A stretch of 64,000 nucleotides of DNA from Nectonema munidae (GCA_030549495.1 JAUIRK010000903.1:2108001-2172000), one strand, 5' to 3'; numbered from the stretch's first letter, positions 33,253-45,368 are shown. The notes: generated from the letters alone by a model not told the origin. A program made the numbers and translations.

Positions 33253-35345
33253 GTTATATGTGTAACGTGCATGTTATAAATAAAAATAGATACGTAGAAG
33301 TTTTATATATTATTTTCAATTTTTGTGTCCATATTTTCAAAGTTAGCTTTGTGGCCCACTAGAATTATTTCATGGCCCTCGCTGAGGAACCTATATAGGG
33401 AATTTTAGGCTCTAAAAGCTGTCATATCTACGAACCACCAGCGCTTAGACTACATTCTGGCCCCCAGCAACATGTCTTAGTCATGCGAAAATGGACCCTG
33501 TTATGGGAAGTAGCATGGTGGAAAGAATTTAGAGGAAGAATTTTAAATTAATTCAATGGTAGATTGTTTCAGATGCTGAACAGAGGAATCCTGAAATGAA
33601 TCAAAGATGACGATCAACCAGTCAAGTTAACAAACTACTGCGATCTTTTGCAAAAGATTAATTTGAGCTATCAAAAGAAAAATATTAACGTTGTTGTTAA
33701 TATGTAACTCATCTGGTGCTATATAAAAAAAAGTAATATTGAAACCTTTCAAAAATTTACATAACAAATGTTGAAAATAACGCTAAAAAGTCCAAAATAC
33801 GGAAAGATAAAATATCGAATTGGAAGATAAACATTTTGGACAACAATAAATGATAAGACAAAGTAGTCAACGAATCATTAGCGTGTACTCTTATCTTTAA
33901 AAGTTTGCCATTTTTTAGGTAATGCAAAAGAACCTTTTTCGGGCATAATTCATACTTGTCTTTCTTATAGAAGCAGAATCATTATTCTCAATAACAAAAA
34001 TTATTTTTAAAATCAAAATATGCAGCTTTCAAGAAAGACATTTAGGTGAAAAGTAGAGACTTTATGTTTAACATTGAGAAATGTAATGCATTTTTTATAC
34101 AGTTTAACGAGTCAGCAGATTTTACGGATACGGCTTACTAGAGGTGTTCATTTTTAAGTTTTTAACGATTCGAAACTTCAATTAAAAAAACTTTTAAAAC
34201 TTTACCATTAAAAAGGAAAATCTAGATAGCAAATATTTTCGTCTTTTAATCAATTTATCCAAAAATATCATATTCCATTATAAAAAAAAATTTTATTTCA
34301 ACAGATGGAGCTCGTTCAAAGAACGGGGAAAAATCTGGACTCATTTTTTATATAAAAATGATTACCGCAATTTTATATATCTGTATTATTTATTAGCACG
34401 ATTGATGTCTTTAAATTACCTCTAAAATGATTAATTCAATCAAACAAAAAGAGCGGCGTTCATTAAAACTCAATGTGATATTGATAGACATTAACTTTCA
34501 AGGCGAAAATAAAAACAATCGAAATGATGAGCACTAGCTCTAAAAAGCTTTCAAGGGTACCTAATTTTATTGAAGAAAAACATTTAAAAAAAGTATGAAT
34601 TCATACTACTACGACATTTACAAGGATTCTTTGAAAAAACTAAGGTTGTTATTAAAATAGGGCAGGATGAAATAAAGATGAGATTTTGAGAGTTTCTCGA
34701 AATGACCAAAAAGGTCATTTTTTAGCAATCCAATTCAAAACAATTCGAAATTACTATTTCAACGTAAATGTCTTCAATATGCTGAAGAGTTCATAAACCA
34801 ACTAAAAAATGGATAATTTCAATAATTATTTTAATAGAACGCTTTTAATATAAGTAATAATTTTTGCCTACTCTATTCTGAAATAAATTAATTTATTTAA
34901 TCAATAATCACATCAAAAAGCAAAATATAAATATGAAGATTGAGACCAATTACCGTCATTCATTTAAAAAATTATTAAATTGGAATATTTCTGAATTATT
35001 TAAGGTTGAATAAACAACTAAAACTCTTTAAAAAAAATTACGTTTTAGCCTGACTCGTTTATTGTATTTTATTTGATTTTCATTCATTATAACAAATTTA
35101 AATATTTTTATTTAAAAAAAAATCAAATACCTTTGTTACTTCCATTGACATCGTCAGCTGATTTTAACAAAGGAGAGGTCTCAGCCATTTTTAAAAAGAT
35201 CAAGTTCGAAGGCGAAAAACAAAAAAATAAAATTCAACCAACCAAATATAGTCTTAATTAATTTAAAAATATGATTTAAAGACAAAATTTTGAGTATTTT
35301 TAATTATAGTTCGACATAGATGTAACAAATTTAGAATAGTCAATA
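33253..35345. other. No gene recognised
   Basis: GC-richer scraps at 33340-33480 (GGCCCACTAG.., TCTGGCCCCCAGC) look like an eroded transposon. A 62-codon plus frame at 35073-35261 ends in a charged stretch (EVSAIFKKIKFEGEKQKN) but has no recognised family. Confidence 0.35.
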
Positions 35346-35350
35346 TATAG

Positions 35351-35502
35351 TAAAGGTAAAGGTACCATATGGTGTTTCAATCGAGAAGGCACAATTGCGC
35401 CGCTTGTATCGAACTATGAGTAAAGCAGGCTTGATTTGGGGATCGAAACCAAGACCTTGAGTTATCGAATCTAGCATATAACCAACCCTACTCATGCCCT
35501 CT
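35351..35502 (-). repeat. tRNA-derived SINE (copy 1)
   Basis: Read on the minus strand, GGTTGGTTATATGC (A-box-like) is followed by GGTTTCGATCC (B box), then CATAGTTCGATACAAG, GTGCCTTCTCGATTG and a tail GGTACCTTTACCTTTA. Copies at 61145-61291 and 45369-45520 share the same order. The tRNA-like head followed by an unrelated body and a short repetitive tail is the standard SINE layout. It is an old copy with several differences from the others. Confidence 0.75.
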
Positions 35503-36595
35503 TATAAATCTATAAATTATAAATGATTTCTAGGCTTATAAATCAAGAAATATGAGTTAATAAAAAAACATACCTTGAGATAACATTTATAACTTTGTAT
35601 TCAATGTTTTTTAGATAACTTAAGCCTATAATCTGAAAATTTTATTTTCTGGTTGAACCCAAAGTCAAATCTAACAGTCAGAAATTCTAAAAATGAAGGA
35701 AAAACTGTTACCTTTATATTTATTCAAAAGAAAAAAGGTAGACACTGACTCAATATAAGGTTAGTTAATAACATGAATAAAATTAAAAAAATTAATTTGG
35801 TGTAGAATAGCTCTTTTATTTATACTGAATTTAATTGTTAATTTTAATAATCTAATTTTTCCCATTGTTTTTGTGTTCTTCTATTACCTAGTTAGCTTCT
35901 CCATATCGAACAGTCAGATTAAATTTAAAAACAGTGAATTCTCAATATATTAAACACTTTATCAACTCACGGATGTTTAAATATAGAGATTTGTGTTGAA
36001 TATGGAAAGAGAAATAGAGAGAGAGAGAATAAATTTATTGAAAACAAAAAGTATGGTTCACAAAAAAATAAAAAATAAATATTTTTTCCACAATAAGTAT
36101 AGCATTTTTAATAATTGTAGACAAGCATCAATGCAAAAAAACAATAGTCAAAAATGGCCTTAGGCCAAAAATACCCGTTATTTGGGAAAATTTTTATCGA
36201 GAAGGCCTAGAAGGTCTATCGATAAAAAGTACCTTTATCTACTAAATTGAAAATTTTAAATACTATTTTTTCGAATCATAATTTTAGAAAAATATTATTG
36301 AGAGTAAGAAAAGGCTTTTAACTCGAATAAATTTTAGATTTTTTTCCTTTTTGTTAATAATTGTATATTTTCATATATTGGGTATACTAAATTTGCTTTT
36401 AATTTAGGATAAAACTTTTCTCTATTCAACTCATCTCCCAATAAACTTTTTTCTAAATTTTAAACTTATTTTATTTTTTATCAAAAAAAGTAATTAAAAG
36501 TACAATGAATCGTTTATTGTATAAAATATTTTTCATCTGCTTTAAAAATTTATATAAAATAAGATAATTTCTTTGCATAAAATATTTTCCGGTAC
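35503..36595. other. No gene recognised
   Basis: A short GAGAGAGAGAGA patch lies at about 36011-36025. The palindromic CTATCGATAAAA / TTTTATCGAGAAGG motif lies at about 36190-36225. No exon seen. Confidence 0.35.
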
Positions 36596-36655
36596 TTCTC
36601 AGCTTGAGGGTTAAAGGTCAGGGGTTCGATCCCCAAGGCTCCCAACTAAATTCAC
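36596..36655 (+). repeat. tRNA-like B-box fragment
   Basis: GTCAGGGGTTCGATCCCCAA contains a perfect-looking B box, but the flanking arms do not pair as a tRNA acceptor or T stem beyond three bases. I interpret it as a tRNA- or SINE-derived fragment, not a functional tRNA. Confidence 0.35.
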
Positions 36656-38930
36656 AAAAACTGTGATTAAGCATAATGCTGGCATATAGCCTTACGGCTA
36701 AAAGTGCTTTGATATCTCCAACCAACAATACTCTTTTCAGGCATTTGTTTTCTAAAATTTATCGTCTGCTTTTCTTCTACAATGATTTTTATATAGCATA
36801 AAGCAGATGATTTTTGTATGGGACACTGGTTTCCAATTATGCCTGAAAGAGTAAAAATAATTTGGGTTTTTATGATGTAATGTTGTGTAATGAACTTTGG
36901 CAAGAAAGATTAGGATTTTGCATACACCTTAAAAGGAATAACATTGAAGCATGTAAATCATATGAAAGATCTTCTTGCTGTCATTTTGCAATCGAATTTG
37001 AAATGCCAACGTTCTGTTGCACAGCATCTAGACTACAAAGCCTTGTATTACTGGAACACACATTTGCAAACTTAACACAGCAAAACTTCAAATTATTATT
37101 AAATTTATACGTTTGCCTAGCATCAAATATAGAATGCCGAAATAGATGCCATATATAAGATGTGAGTAATTAAGTTTGAAATAGTTCAAGGGCTGTGTAA
37201 TCATGAGTAAGAAGATAGGTTAAATGTCAACACACCTTCCTAAATTTTTAATATGCTTGTTAAAAAAAATATGAAAAATTAAATTATAGATTTTTTATTG
37301 TTTTCTCCAAAGATAATTTCTTTGAATATATAATATAAGCTTTTTATTTGAAGAAAGATGATGTTACAAAGCTTCCAATCAAGTTATCTGCAGATTTAAT
37401 GTTTAGAATACGTCTTTATAGGTGCATTTGTTTTCTAAAAAATAAAAGATTATATAAATGGTGTTAGATTTGGGAGTATGGTTTTATTTTTACCGTTAAA
37501 AATCTATGAGATGCAAAAATGGATAATTATACGTTAAAGCTGTAAAAAATCGGTGAGACTTTTAAACAAGCTCATTGAGAAGATTTTAAATTGTTAAAAA
37601 AAATTGACATTGATTTTTATCTTTGGGAAAGCAAAATTGTTATTTTTAATTTGGTGTAGTGGAAGCATAAATTTGATTAGTAATGAATTATGTTTGAGGA
37701 CAATTTAGACTTAAGAAGATTCGCCCTCTAGACAATTTGGCATCGCGGCAATATTAATGTCAATATAATCAGAGTAGAAATGACATGTTTCCATAAATTG
37801 TTATTAAAACTAGCTAAGACCACTTTGAAATTTGTAAAAAAATAATTTTTTCTTTAGTTTTAATAATTGATTAAAAATATAAACTAATTAGATATATAAA
37901 TTTCACTTTAAACATTTTGACTTCTTATTTAAATATATTATATAAAACTAGCAATATTTCCTGTATTGTGTTATGTTTTTCCTCAGTGACGGGGCGAAAG
38001 GTGGGGGGAGGAGTGCCTTTTTGGGAGCCGCGACTCTATTTTCCTAAAATATTAAATATTTTTACAAAATTCTTGTGATTGATTGCAATTTTTTTGGTTG
38101 GGCCGTGACTAATTTGTGCCAACCTCAAAAAATTTCTTTAAATTTTAAAGGTGAAATTTGCATCATAATAAGCAATATCATCAGCATCATTATATTATAA
38201 ATATTCAATTTAAATCTTATGATGGATTTTATAACAAAAATAAAAATTTAAAAAAATTTATATACTTATAAAAAAATTCATAAATTATATATATCCCCGG
38301 GCTAACGGGGTGAAGGTGGAGTTTCTAGTAACAAATACAAGATATGTTTTTTTCGATATTATCTTATGTTAAATAAAATTTTCTAAGATTTAACAATTTT
38401 TGATCGAATTTTCGGCCAAAATCTTATCAATTTATGATAAAATTTTTAAAGTTTGTAAAATCGTGATATATAATATAAACAGACATAATTTTTGTGTGCA
38501 GTTATCATGTAAGCTTTTATCAATTTCAAAATGTAAAAAAGTATAGATTAATTAATATATATTCAAGTTTTAAATTTACAAATTATCTCACCCCACAGGT
38601 TAAGAATCCCTGATCTAGAGAAACTGAGCGAATGAAAATTATTAATTTTTTGTAGATAATAACTACACAAACTTTTAAAATTATTTGGAAAAATGTTAAT
38701 TATACGTACATTAGATATATTTTGCAAAAATTGAATTTTAAAAAATTAAAAAATAATTTAACTTGATTTTTTATATGGTTGGTAGGACTTTTAAACTAGG
38801 GTATCTTTTTTAAAATATTAAAAAAGTATGAATTTATTATTGGATACATTAGATAAAACATTACAAAAGGTTAAATATTATATATATACCTATCAACTTT
38901 TTTTCATTCCCTTTTTTTGTATCTTAATTC
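36656..38930. other. No gene recognised; transposon ends
   Basis: GGGACACTGG...ATTATGCCTGAAAG at about 36820-36850 matches the terminus of the MITE at 41481-41847. CCTCAGTGACGGGGCGAAAGG at 37983 matches, inverted, CCGTCACTGAGG at 50646-50657. GGTTAAGAATCCCTG at 38598-38612 is a hAT-type right end. A 98-codon plus frame at 36862-37158 is Cys-rich but unassigned. Confidence 0.45.
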
Positions 38931-38954
38931 ACTCAAGTTAAACACGTTTAAAAA

Positions 38955-39200
38955 ATGGATGAAGCATCTTTAAAGTTTAAACCTTATTTGAGTCCTATAA
39001 ATCCATCTTCTTATCCTCAATTGACTTTAATTTTGTTACTACTTGGAGTTTATTTTACATCGTGGTTTACAGTTTATGAAATTTCAAGTAATAAATATAC
39101 CAGAAAATTGAAGAAAGAACTTTTATTAGCTTTTATCTCCTCTATTTTCTTTGGACTTGGAATTTTGTTTTTGATGTTATGGGTAGGAATATATGTTTGA
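38955..39200 (+). CDS. TMEM258: TMEM258, oligosaccharyltransferase small subunit
   Basis: An uninterrupted 81-codon frame. Key blocks are LSPINPSSYPQLTLILL, SWFTVYEISSNKYTRKL, KELLLAFISS and the invariant C-terminus LWVGIYV. Length, two membrane helices (about residues 20-40 and 56-77) and every conserved block match animal TMEM258 (79 residues in human), a subunit of the ER oligosaccharyltransferase that N-glycosylates nascent proteins. An AATAAA signal lies at 39255-39260, 55 bases after the stop. The start is the only in-frame Met and gives the family's usual length. No intron interrupts the coding region. It could be the native gene or a well-preserved retrocopy; the intact frame favours a working gene. 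Confidence 0.93.
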   Translation: MDEASLKFKPYLSPINPSSYPQLTLILLLLGVYFTSWFTVYEISSNKYTRKLKKELLLAFISSIFFGLGILFLMLWVGIYV

Positions 39201-39254
39201 TTCTGTAAATTATTATTACAATTTTATGCAAATGTGATAATTGTGTTTTTTATA

Positions 39255-39260
39255 AATAAA
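39255..39260 (+). terminator. Poly(A) signal of TMEM258
   Basis: AATAAA located 55 bases downstream of the TMEM258 stop codon, in AT-rich 3' sequence. This is a normal spacing for cleavage and polyadenylation. Confidence 0.6.
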
Positions 39261-39329
39261 ATTGTCTTTATATAAATATATTAATCAAATATATCAGCCC
39301 ATTTTTAAAAATTGTTGTGTTGTAAGCAG

Positions 39330-39560
39330 GGCTTTGGTTCTGCCTCAAAATTGCGTGGCTCCGGAGCATATATTTTATGGCTCCAGCTCCGACAATTAAT
39401 AAATAAAACTTTTCTCTGTAAATAGAATATCAGCATGAACTAAAACTGATTAGTTATATTTCAAGGTTATATATGCAACAATTGTGTTTTTGATACATCA
39501 CGAATTATACGCTTGGAGCCAACGCCGCTTTTTTAAAAATTTTGCGGCTCCGAAGCCCAG
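39330..39560. mobile_element. Non-autonomous DNA element with GGCTCCG-rich ends
   Basis: The left part reads CAGGGCTTTGGTTCTGCC and later GTGGCTCCGGAGC. The right part ends GCGGCTCCGAAGCCCAGG, whose reverse complement CCTGGGCTTCGGAGCCGC resembles the left end. The arms are therefore inverted and the interior non-coding. A related fragment at 39665-39870 carries GATTCGGAG and GAGTCGG motifs. Class is probably hAT, not proven. Confidence 0.55.
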
Positions 39561-39869
39561 GTCGTAAGTTCTATTTTAGTTAAATTTATATGGCAATTTC
39601 ATTACCAGAATTGTATATTTTTTAATGCTAAAAACGAGTCGTCTGATGAGATTTCATATAATATTTTTGTATTCAACGCGGCTTTAGATTCGGAGATTTT
39701 AAAGGGATAGGAGTCGGTATCCAATAGAATTCAGGAGTTGAGTTTTTTAAAGTAATGAAAATAAATAGTTAACATTTTGTAAGAGCATAAACTGACCCTT
39801 CTTTAGTCGGAGTTGTAAGTGTAAAGTTGGCGTTAAATTTGAAGTATTTGGATTCGGAGTCGAATTTTT

Positions 39870-40430
39870 GTAGGTACTATAACAGTTTCCAACACATGGA
39901 GGGCAAAAATCGGTAGAAAGATGAACCAACTGCCATATAATTTCATACATTAATTCAAACTTTCCAAAAAGTTTTGAATTCATATAATAATTTACTAACC
40001 GAAAGATCAAAATAATGCGTAAATTTCAATGAAAAAATAAATATAAATAGGAAAAGAGAATGGTTATTTTAGCGACATCTACACATTTATGAAAAACTTG
40101 CAAAAAATGACATTTAGGTTTATTTGCATGTTTTCCGAGTTCTTGAGATGTTATATTACTTTTTGTTCCTCAAAATATATTTTAGACATAACCTTAATTT
40201 ACTAATAACTATCAATAATCCTATTAGTGCTATGGGGCTCTTCACTAAAAATTAATTGTACGAAATTTGCCGAATTATATCCCTTCAAATTTTATGATTT
40301 TTCTAAAATTGTTATCTGCATCTTTTGGTAAATTTCCATGATAGATTCTCGTCTAAAACTCAATAAAAATCAAAAATTAACATTTTTCTTATATATTTTA
40401 TTTTTTTCAATAAACATGCCTATTCTTTAG
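39870..40430. other. No gene recognised
   Basis: AT-rich, with an unsupported 87-codon minus frame (39747-40010). Confidence 0.3.
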
Positions 40431-40439
40431 TAAATGTCA

Positions 40440-40920
40440 ATCAAAACCTTGATTGATGAGAATTATATCTAATTAAATATTCCTTTAAATTTTACATAAA
40501 ATATTTGTTTTTATAATAAATCGGCCATGTTTGTTTCATTTCTGAACTCAGTTTTTGTATTTAGGATTCCTAAATACCTATAAGTTTCAATCAAATTTAA
40601 CGTTTACTTCTAAAAATTGTCTCCAAATTGACATGAAATATATGTTTTTATGACAAATCAATCATTCTGGTTAAGTTTCTGGATTTAATTTTCGCATTTT
40701 GAGGTTATAAATATCCTACAGTCTCAATCAAATTTAAGGTTTGAATTTAATGTCTATGGAACTATTTTTTCAAATTTATAAAAAATTGAACGTGATGATT
40801 TCATTTTTTGACTCACTTTTCGCATTTATAGGATTTGAAAATAATAATAATAGTTCATAAGCTTCGATCAAATTTGCAGTACACTAATTTTAAAAACACT
40901 CAAATACCATAAAACCAAAA
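40440..40920. repeat. AT-rich tandem repeat array (~145-bp unit)
   Basis: Three or more diverged units, each with CTCCAAATTGACATGAAATATATG-like, ATTTCATTTCTGGA-like and ATAAGTTTCAATCAAATTT-like segments in the same order. The same monomer makes up the array at 46880-47960 and the remnant at 5150-5340. No coding potential. Confidence 0.6.
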
Positions 40921-41058
40921 TCGAAAAATACCATCCAATTATAAATGAAGTATTATAGATATATATATATCAGGGGCGCACATCCTCAAAATTATTGAGG
41001 GGGGCGAAATTTTTTTTGCAATTTTCAAAATTAGTGGTCTGGAAATACCACGGGAGAC

Positions 41059-41455
41059 CAAATATTCAACAAATCCTTTAAAATAGAGTGTATTCAGCGC
41101 ATACCTAAAGTCCTAAATTTATAAGACTACTTTATATTTTTTTTTATAAAATTGGTGAATTTAAATACTATACTTCCAGCGAAAATATTTTAATTAAGTT
41201 TGCATATCGAATATACACTAGTTTAAAAAAATCCAAAAATGTTAGGGGGTGGAATAGGCTTTTCATTTGAAAAATGAAGTAGTCTCCCAGACACATTACA
41301 GGAATTGATGAAAGGATATTTGATTCATAGAGAAAACAAATAACTGAAGGTTAGATAGTTTTATGAGTGAATTTAGTCTAAAGACAAAGAGTCTACTAGA
41401 CACCCTGTGATGTTTATATGAAAAAATGTGATTGATTCAGGGGCAAGGCATTCAG
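41059..41455 (+). repeat. ~400-bp direct repeat, left copy
   Basis: Starts GACCAAATATTCAACAAATC and ends near GATGTTTATATGAAAAAATG. A copy in the same orientation lies at 44284-44680 with small differences only. The pair brackets about 2.8 kb of hAT-derived sequence. I see no retroelement signals at the repeat edges, so this looks like two copies of one dispersed element or a local duplication, not long terminal repeats. Confidence 0.7.
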
Positions 41456-41480
41456 ATATCAAGATTAGATTCAGATTCAA

Positions 41481-41847
41481 AGGCATAATGGGACACTGAA
41501 GTTCCAAACAAAAAAGTAAAAAAAAGCTAATTAAAAAAGAATTATCAGGTAAAATTGATGATTCTATAAAGAATACATTTGAAAAAAATTGATTTAAAAA
41601 ATTTTCATCAAAATACCGAATACTTACCGTGTTGTATAAATTTAATGGTATCACTTAAATAGTTCATATTTTTTTCCCATTTTGTAAACAATTTTGAGAG
41701 AAAAATTTGAAAAAAAATTCAAAATTTTGATATAATTAAATTGAAATAAAGGTTATATTACTAAAAAATTGAGTTAACGTGCAAGTAATTTGCTCATTTT
41801 TTTTCATTTTAATTTTTTGTTTGGGATACCAGTGTCCCATTATGCCT
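41481..41847. mobile_element. MITE with AGGCATAATGGGACACTG ends
   Basis: The left arm AGGCATAATGGGACACTG continues TTCCAAACAAAAAA; the right arm, reversed, reads AGGCATAATGGGACACTG and TCCCAAACAAAAAA. About 30 bases are shared with few mismatches. The interior is AT-rich and non-coding. A solitary similar end occurs at about 36820-36850. Superfamily is undetermined because no unambiguous target duplication was found. Confidence 0.75.
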
Positions 41848-42375
41848 GAAAGTCCAAATTTAAATTCACGGCTACATTCCTGTCAATTCATACACCCATA
41901 TCCTAAATAAATTTTCAAACAGTTTACTTTACTGACTGAATATATGTGTAGGTAGAATATGAAGATTATGTAAGATGATTTTTTGTTCTTTTGTGTTACT
42001 AATCAAGCTTGGTAACATTTTGTTGCTAAAATTTTGAAATTTAATTTTACGCAAGAATGCATATCAGTACAGATTAATTAACCGACCTAACCAATTCATT
42101 TGAAGGCTTGTTGACAATTAGTGAGATGAGAGGCTGAGAAATATCTTTTAGCTCCTAAAAATATTGCATTTGGTTATCGAATAAATGAGGTCTGACTGTA
42201 TTACCAATGAGTCCTCAGATACAACCCTTTCCATATGGTCTTTAGAAGCAGCTCCCTAAAGATTTACAAGAGTTCATTTTAGTCATGGTATAAAACTTTC
42301 ACTTGGTTAGAATATAGCATATCAAATAGACAATACAGATAGACTGTCACCATCCGTTTCAATAACTGGTAAGTG

Positions 42376-42845
42376 TAGGGTTGCCAGACGTCCTGTTTTT
42401 TCGGGACATGTCTCGAATTTGATCATTTTGTACCCTGTCCCGCATTGACACTTCTGGGACACCCTTATTGTCCTGATTTTATTTCACCATAATAATATTA
42501 TATTTAACACCTCAAAAAGGTTATTCGTTGAAACTTTGTATGTGATTATAATTCAAAGCTGCATCTTTTTCTTGAGGGACAATCCACCATATCTTAATCT
42601 TGATTTTTTACCCTTAGTTGCTTGTTTTTCTCTGTATGCTGTGTATGTTTGTATAGGTGTGTGTATGTATATAATTATTTTTCTTTTGTTTTCTTTATAC
42701 CCCTTTTAAAATCTTTCGTTATGTTTGTGATAATTATCTTTACGTTTTATAATAATATATTGGCCTCGCTGTGTATGTAGGTATAAATTTATATATATGC
42801 TGAGAAATTACAAGAGTGTCCCGTATTTCTAATCTGGCAACCCTA
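42376..42845. mobile_element. Non-autonomous hAT MITE (TAGGGTTGCCAGA ends)
   Basis: Perfect 12-base terminal inverted repeats TAGGGTTGCCAG...CTGGCAACCCTA, with GACGTCCTG and GTGTCCCGT subterminal motifs, a pattern seen at hAT ends. Flanks GGTAAGTG (42368-42375) and GGTAAATA (42846-42853) agree at 6 of 8 bases, fitting an aged 8-bp duplication. The interior contains no frame of note. It is inserted in an older hAT copy. Confidence 0.82.
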
Positions 42846-44283
42846 GGTAAATAGTAATAGGGAGGGATAAAGACTTAATTATATCTGATGAGTAGTGATC
42901 ATATATGAATGATGTTGTTCCCTTGTTGAGCTTAAAGTTCACAGACTTTCTAAAAAATTTTAAGCGTAGCGGTCTAACTATAATTTTTTAATAGCTCGGT
43001 GTCTCATAATAATAAATTACCATATAAACTACTGTTCTAAAAAATTGAAACCATTAATTATTCAAAAATTGTCTGAACAATCCGAATCTCAATGGGATGG
43101 ATGGCATCTGCTTTGTCTAAAGTTGGCTCTGTTTTGGCCAATGCAACTTTCCTATCATTACTCACTTCCCATTTGTTTCGGAATTTGGTTTCAATGGCAA
43201 GTAGCATGGAAAACGCTTGTCACACTCATATGTAGTGGCAAATCGAATCAGCTTTCAGAGCAATCTTTGCAAGCCTAGGACTCTCCCATTTCAATCGAAA
43301 AATCGCTATATTTCAGAAAAACTTGTTTTGCACCTCCTCAATCATTAACGAAATCACTAAACTGTTCTTTAATTAAAGAAAATTTTATTTTCATCAACAA
43401 CTATGTTCGGAAATTTTTTTTGTCAAAGAATACAATTATTCCAGCTCCATTTTTTTATTACAATGGAGTACTTTCATCTCTTTTCCTTGCAGCACAAGGT
43501 TAAAGGAATTTATATTCAAATATGTTCACTAAAAATGATAGAAATATACGAAAAAGGACACCAGAAAATTCTACATGCATGTCTAGTTTGCCTTCCAGAA
43601 ATTGCTGTATTTCTTTCCATAGTATCGCTTGGAAAATTTTCCTTTGAAAAGCGACCTCACGTTTGAGTGCAGCAAGAGTTTTTCAAATTGAAAACAAACA
43701 AGATTTGAAGCATTTGCTTTAATGATATACACTGTTTTAATGACTTTATTGAAAAAATTTTTAACTCATTGGGAATGGTTTTATGGCTCGGCGCACTGGG
43801 TATCAATTAGATTTAGAAATTTTTGCTTAGCCAGATTCCGACTTAATAACATGTTCCGTAAAAAAATTTATCAGTTTGCCAAATGTTTCTCTTACAGTTG
43901 TTCTATTGTTGAGTTTTGCAAAATAAAAAATTGTCTACTAGGTTTTAGTCATATACATATTGTACCTAAACGCGAGGATGAGACAAGTTTGAGCATCCAT
44001 CGTTTCATCAATCTGAGCAAAAAAGTTGAAACATGAATTTATGCAATCGTTCAGCCAATAGTTTTCTTTACCGAACTCGAGTGCTTCACTACCAGCGCAA
44101 GCTTCACTTGACGGGCTTTAAAAAAATAGATGCTAACACTTCAAAACACAAAGGACACTTATGTTCCTCTTCCCTACCAGACATTAATGCAGTAAAACGA
44201 AATTTCTAGTGTGAGTCGTCATATTTCATTTTTTAGCCATTAAAAAAAATCGACATTTACAAATTAGGCCTGAAAAGCAATAA

Positions 44284-44680
44284 AAGACCAAATATTCAAG
44301 CAATCCTTTAAAATAGAGTGTATTCAGCGCATACCTAAATTTATAAGACTACTATATATTTTTTTTACAAAATTGATGAAATTTAAATACTATACTTCCA
44401 GCTAAAATATTTTAATTAATTTTGCATATTGCATATACACTAGTTTAAAAAAATCTAAAATTGTTGGGGGCGAATAGGCTTTTCATTTGAAAATGAAGTA
44501 GTCTATCAGGCAGACTACAGGAATTGATGAAAGGATATTTGATTGATAGAGAAAACAACTGAAAACAAATAACTGAAGGTTGGAGAGCTTTATATGAGTG
44601 AATGTAGTCTGAAGGAAAAGAGTCTACTTGACACCCTGCGATGTTTATATGAAAAAAATATGATTGATTCAGGGGCGTAC
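44284..44680 (+). repeat. ~400-bp direct repeat, right copy
   Basis: Matches 41059-41455 in the same orientation, including GACCAAATATTCAA at the start and CACCCTG.GATGTTTATATGAAAAAA at the end. It is followed immediately by a CAGGGGCGTACATCC hAT-type terminus (about 44670), whereas the left copy is followed by CAGGGGCAAGG at 41437. The terminus therefore follows the repeat in both copies, eroded in the left one. Confidence 0.7.
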
Positions 44681-44689
44681 ATCCTTGAA

Positions 44690-45360
44690 ATTATTGAAGG
44701 GGACGGACTTTCAAGCGTCTTTCAAAAAATACAACAAATTTTTCTGAATTCCTACTCCTCTCTTGTCTATTCTATTTCATTCTCAATTAAGCTTAACGTC
44801 AACAATGAATGAGCTCCTTCTTTCTCACTTCAAATAGATGCGCACCATCTCCAAATTATGTGTAGAAAAGGGGTAAAGTTATCAATTAAGAATAAAAAAA
44901 TTGGAAATATTATTGAATGAAAAAAATCATTCTTTAATTTTCAGATGTTCCATTTCTTCTTCCTAAAAAATGAAAATGTTTTATTGAGAAAAATAAATTA
45001 AAAAAAAACACATCCAAATTACACAACTTTTCTGAGGTAATTTCTATCAAAAAATGTAAACTTGGTATTAGAATTTTTTCATTCTTTTTAGTGTATAAGA
45101 ATAAGTGTAAGTTAGTTAGACTCTCAAAAAAGGGTATAAAATAAAGATACAAAAATCAAACAATAAATTAAGATTGCATTACTTTTTTCTCAGCATCATT
45201 CAAATATAGTTTAAAAGCCACAAAAAGTAAAATAACTTTTAACATTTTGCAATGATTTGCCTTTTATAATAACTTTTAAGGAAAAAAAGTTATAGATCTT
45301 CAACAAAAGATAAAAGTTTTTTGAAACTAATTTGACGTATGCCCTACCTACAGCATACTC
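44690..45360. other. No gene recognised
   Basis: AT-rich sequence with chance frames only. Confidence 0.3.
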
Positions 45361-45368
45361 TATGTTTG

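Larger units (their letters stand above)
40973..44290 (-). mobile_element. Second copy of the CAGGGGCGCACATCC hAT family, with nested insertions
   Basis: The left boundary is CAGGGGCGCACATCC at 40973. Coding remnants on the minus strand include FSMLLAIETKFRNKWE (about 43190-43230), the C-terminal block, and the N-terminal EVLASTF-type region near 44130-44260. 41930-42310 matches 18875-19340, and 43775-44290 matches 19420-20160 of the copy inside the PIP4P-like gene. A 367-bp MITE (41481-41847) and a 470-bp hAT MITE (42376-42845) have been inserted. The element is thoroughly dead. Confidence 0.65.

Noticed and set aside
36596-36655. Functional tRNA gene
   Set aside because: The B box is good, but T-stem pairing fails after three base pairs and no acceptor or anticodon stem could be drawn.
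41059-44680. Direct repeats read as long terminal repeats of a retroelement
   Set aside because: The interior carries hAT transposase remnants and MITEs, no primer-binding site or polypurine tract is visible, and repeat edges do not show TG...CA.
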